Assembly (NCBI RefSeq): GCF_050219315.1
Contig: NZ_CP116939.1
Coordinates: forward strand, 1,240,001 to 1,304,000
Length of the DNA stretch: 64,000 bases
Source: Megasphaera_A sueciensis
GTDB taxonomy: Bacteria; Bacillota; Negativicutes; Veillonellales; Megasphaeraceae
Direction of reading: 5' to 3'
The translations under genes were made by a program, and so were the position numbers. Positions 61,445 to 64,000 of this stretch are shown here, one piece after another. The notes below the pieces were generated by a model that was given only the letters and a program-made list of their open reading frames with translations, made no database searches and was not told the origin of the DNA. The first letter of the stretch is position 1, and every line of letters starts with the position of its first letter.

Positions 61445-62902
61445 TTATTTTATTATAGTGTCTTCTTTATATTGTGGTGACGTAGGACAAGTCTGCGGTG
61501 TTATGTCATCCATAGAGCCTAGTCGATAATGTTTATTTTTAAAACTGGTATGCAGCATGGATTCAGCAATGGGGCTCAGCGGCGACATTAAAAATTCCGA
61601 ATATAACTTCTTGATATCTGGATTTTGCCAACTAGACCGTATGGAACATTCCAAATCCCGTTTATATAAAGAATCGGAGCGAGATTGTTTGGCTGCATTT
61701 GTCTGCGGCAGTTTAGTATGCGGCTGACCGCCGCCACCGATGCATCCGCCCGGACAGGCCATCACCTCAATAAAAGAATAATGTCCCAGCATAATATCTT
61801 CTTCCATCTCGTGAATAAACAGTCTGACATTAGATAATCCATTGACAGCCGCTACATGGAGAATTTTGTTTCCGTAAGGTACTTCCGCTTCTTTTACCCC
61901 ATTTAACCCTCTGATCGGTTTAAATTCCATAAAATCTGCCGGGGCCGTTTCCCCGTTTTTTAGGTAGTATGCCGTACGTAGTGCCGACTCCATGACACCG
62001 CCGGTACTGCCAAAAATAATACCGCTTCCGGACGCTTTTCCAAAGACGTCGTCATATGCTTCCTCTTGCAATGATGCAAAGTCAATGCCTGATTCTTTAA
62101 TCCAATTCGCTAATTCCCGCGTAGTAATACATAAATCAGTATCACGCATGGAGGGAATATCCCAAAATTGTGCGGAGGCATTCATTTCCGGACGCAGAAT
62201 TTCTGTTTTTTTTGCTGTACATGGTGTCACACAGACAGATACAATTTTACTGGGATCTATCTGCTTGTTCTTAGCAAAATACGTTTTTATCATGGGAGCC
62301 AGCATACTGATCGGACTTTTTGACGTAGATAAATGCGGTATCATTTCCGGGAAAAAGATTTCGGCAAACTCTACCCATGCAGGACAGCAGCTGGTAAACT
62401 GGGGTAATAAATCCTTTTCATATTCCAACCGATGCACTAATTCAGAGGCTTCTTCCATAATGGTCAAATCAGCCCCTGTACAGGTATCAAAGACATAATC
62501 TGCGCCTAAGGCTCGCAGCGCAGCTACCATCTTACCCTCTACAAACGTACCGAACGGCATGCCGAAGGATTCTCCCAAACTAACGCGCACAGCCGGCGCG
62601 GTCTGAAAAATGACCGTATAATTTTTATCAGCAATCGCCGCTTTTACATCTTCTACAGAGGATACCGCCGTCGTTGCCCCAAAAGGACAAATGGCAGAAC
62701 ACTGTCCGCAATGGACACATATAGGAACATCTCCGGTACTCTGTAAATAATAATAATCTGTCACAGACATGGTGCTTGCACATTGGCGTCGGCACATGGT
62801 ACAATTTTTGCATTTTTCAACATCAAAATGTACGGAAGCATTATGTTCATCAATAGCAACACGCCTGTTTAATTCTTTAAATCTACTCTCGAAATCTGAC
62901 AT
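61445..62902 (-). CDS. hydA: [FeFe] hydrogenase, short two-cluster (M2) type
   Basis: Makes H2 from reduced ferredoxin. The 485-residue product has two N-terminal 4Fe-4S clusters (CKNCTMCRRQC, CVHCGQCSAICP) and the H-cluster motifs. P1 is FTSCCPAW with the proton-relay Cys. P2 is VTPCTAKKTE, where Met of the usual MPC is replaced by Thr. P3 is EVMACPGGCIGGGGQP. Length matches the short Megasphaera-type enzyme. The ATG at 62902 has GAGGTGAT upstream at proper spacing; an ATG at 62908 is too close to it. Confidence 0.93.
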   Translation of the reverse strand: MSDFESRFKELNRRVAIDEHNASVHFDVEKCKNCTMCRRQCASTMSVTDYYYLQSTGDVPICVHCGQCSAICPFGATTAVSSVEDVKAAIADKNYTVIFQTAPAVRVSLGESFGMPFGTFVEGKMVAALRALGADYVFDTCTGADLTIMEEASELVHRLEYEKDLLPQFTSCCPAWVEFAEIFFPEMIPHLSTSKSPISMLAPMIKTYFAKNKQIDPSKIVSVCVTPCTAKKTEILRPEMNASAQFWDIPSMRDTDLCITTRELANWIKESGIDFASLQEEAYDDVFGKASGSGIIFGSTGGVMESALRTAYYLKNGETAPADFMEFKPIRGLNGVKEAEVPYGNKILHVAAVNGLSNVRLFIHEMEEDIMLGHYSFIEVMACPGGCIGGGGQPHTKLPQTNAAKQSRSDSLYKRDLECSIRSSWQNPDIKKLYSEFLMSPLSPIAESMLHTSFKNKHYRLGSMDDITPQTCPTSPQYKEDTIIK

Positions 62903-62962
62903 TTTCATATCACCTCTCGTATGACTCTTGTTATATCCCTGCTGCCGCCAGTACGTAACCCG

Positions 62963-63994
62963 TTACATAACACAACGTTTTTTATACTGTTTTACAGCAA
63001 TTGCATCATTACAGCAGATTGCCGCTACATCAACGATATCCTCCGTTGAACAGCCGCGCGACAAGTCTAATACAGGTCTGGCTAATCCTTGCAGCAAAGG
63101 TCCCAGTGCAGTAGCATGTGCGAATCGCTGCACCAGTTTATAACTGATATTAGCGGCATCTAACGTAGGAAAGATCAATACATTAGCTTTGCCGGCTACA
63201 CGCGAGGCAGGTGCTTTAATTTTACCGACATCCGGGACTACCGCCGCGTCCACCTGCAGTTCCCCGTCAAAATCAAAATCAACATGGCGGTTATGCAATA
63301 TGCGCAATGCCTCCTGTACCTTATCTACCGAAGAACCCGAACCACTTCCTTTGGTTGAATATGACAAAAGGGCCACTTTAGGATCCAAGATCTGCACGGT
63401 CGTACGAGCGCGCGCTGCACAGCTGCAGGCAATATCCGCTAGTTGTACGGCTGTGGGATCGGGAATAACACTGCAGTCTCCCACAACAAGGATACCATTA
63501 TCACCGTACTGTTTCGTATCCGTCAATAAAATAAAGGAACTGGAAACGGTTTTGCAGTCATGTGCCGGGCCGATGATCTGCAATGCTGCCCGAATAACAT
63601 CCGCAGACGTCGTCACTGCCCCTGATACCATTCCGTCCGCAATGTCAAAAACGACTAAACAAGCTGCAAACAGCGTATAATTAGTTTTTAACAAAAATCT
63701 AGCCGCTTCTTTTGTTACCCCTTTATTTTTACGGCGCTCCGCATAATAATCACAAAACATTTCAAACATAGAAAATTTAAGAGGATCTATGATTTCAATC
63801 TCTGCTAAATTAATATGGTACAATAAAGCCCGAGACTTTATTTCCGATGCATTGCCCACTACAATGACGTGAGCAAATTTTTCAGCCGCTATTTGTTCCG
63901 CCGCCTTTAACACTCTGCGGCTCTTGCTTTCTGGTAAGACAATTCTCATTGGCAATTTTGCTACGCGATTTTTTAAATCCGATACAAATCTCAT
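62963..63994 (-). CDS. pta: Phosphate acetyltransferase
   Basis: Forms acetyl phosphate from acetyl-CoA, or acts on another acyl-CoA. The 343-residue product has RIVLPESKSRRVLKAAEQ, the conserved DGMVSGAVTTSADVIRAALQ and GDCSVIPDPTAVQLADIA, and the C-terminal LIFPTLDAANISYKLVQRF and GPLLQGLARPVLDLSRG. Pta, not butyryltransferase, is suggested by these motifs. Its start is 6 bases from the window edge, so any upstream gene is out of sight. It is 60 bases upstream of hydA, perhaps cotranscribed. Confidence 0.93.
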   Translation of the reverse strand: MRFVSDLKNRVAKLPMRIVLPESKSRRVLKAAEQIAAEKFAHVIVVGNASEIKSRALLYHINLAEIEIIDPLKFSMFEMFCDYYAERRKNKGVTKEAARFLLKTNYTLFAACLVVFDIADGMVSGAVTTSADVIRAALQIIGPAHDCKTVSSSFILLTDTKQYGDNGILVVGDCSVIPDPTAVQLADIACSCAARARTTVQILDPKVALLSYSTKGSGSGSSVDKVQEALRILHNRHVDFDFDGELQVDAAVVPDVGKIKAPASRVAGKANVLIFPTLDAANISYKLVQRFAHATALGPLLQGLARPVLDLSRGCSTEDIVDVAAICCNDAIAVKQYKKRCVM

Positions 63995-64000
63995 CTCATC

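Noticed and set aside
1..64000. CRISPR arrays, insertion sequences, prophage, integrase or attachment sites
   Set aside because: No regularly spaced repeats, transposase- or integrase-like products, or direct repeats at gene ends were found by reading.

Overview
The window is a piece of a bacterial chromosome, most likely from a Negativicutes/Veillonellaceae anaerobe close to Megasphaera (inference, no search run). Two kinds of evidence meet here. The gene order divIC/ftsB - S1 protein - ppx - tilS - hpt - ftsH - birA/bioY - coaX - dusB - greA - lysS is a Firmicutes-type block. A secretin-type Tad pilus system and an LPS-type sugar locus imply an outer membrane. An Rnf complex, a short [FeFe] hydrogenase, two FAD-linked lactate/glycolate-type dehydrogenases and a phosphotransacetylase point to a lactate-using, H2- and acyl-CoA-forming fermenter.

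Layout. 0-4.6 kb: 5' part of feoB, feoA, a DUF805 membrane protein, an unrecognised small acidic protein, uppP, a solitary BrxF-like P-loop protein and an exported repeat protein. 4.7-16.5 kb: the Firmicutes housekeeping block, almost all on the minus strand, with a candidate BirA operator before bioY. 16.7-19.7 kb: a FAD-linked dehydrogenase, then an FMN riboswitch controlling a ribBA fusion. 19.8-39.2 kb: a surface-polysaccharide locus. It encodes CDP-glucose and 3,6-dideoxysugar enzymes (RfbF, RfbG, RfbH), a TPP enzyme resembling YerE/acetolactate synthase, a NeuB-SAF-cupin fusion, a radical SAM enzyme, an SDR reductase, a C-methyltransferase-like protein, GtrA/GtrB-like proteins and large GT-C-like membrane proteins. 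Its middle part (about 25.2-32.2 kb) is visibly A+T-rich, which suggests acquisition by transfer. 39.3-51.1 kb: a complete Tad/Flp pilus locus (tadG, DUF192, tadC, tadA, tadE, flp, tadB, two tadZ-like genes, rcpA, rcpC and a prepilin peptidase). The pilin has its own promoter and terminator. 51.1-54.8 kb: a Crp/Fnr regulator divergent from a ferredoxin-like protein, a second FAD dehydrogenase with a structured leader, and an Lrp/AsnC regulator. 54.9-60.9 kb: the rseC-rnfCDGEAB operon, ending in a deleted apbE remnant. 60.9-64 kb: a gene-free stretch, [FeFe] hydrogenase and phosphotransacetylase.

How the parts fit. The two FAD dehydrogenases would feed electrons from 2-hydroxyacids. Rnf links the ferredoxin and NAD pools to an ion gradient, the hydrogenase disposes of reduced ferredoxin, and Pta gives acyl-phosphate for ATP. 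Flavin supply (ribBA) is under FMN control. The sugar locus probably builds a branched CDP-3,6-dideoxysugar and delivers modified sugars to a surface glycan through a GtrA/GtrB/GT-C route.

Most notable: (i) the branched-sugar pathway, (ii) the apbE deletion remnant at the end of the rnf operon, (iii) the BrxF-like protein with no BREX neighbours, (iv) a possible pseudoknotted leader before the second FAD dehydrogenase. No tRNA, rRNA, CRISPR array, insertion sequence or prophage was seen.
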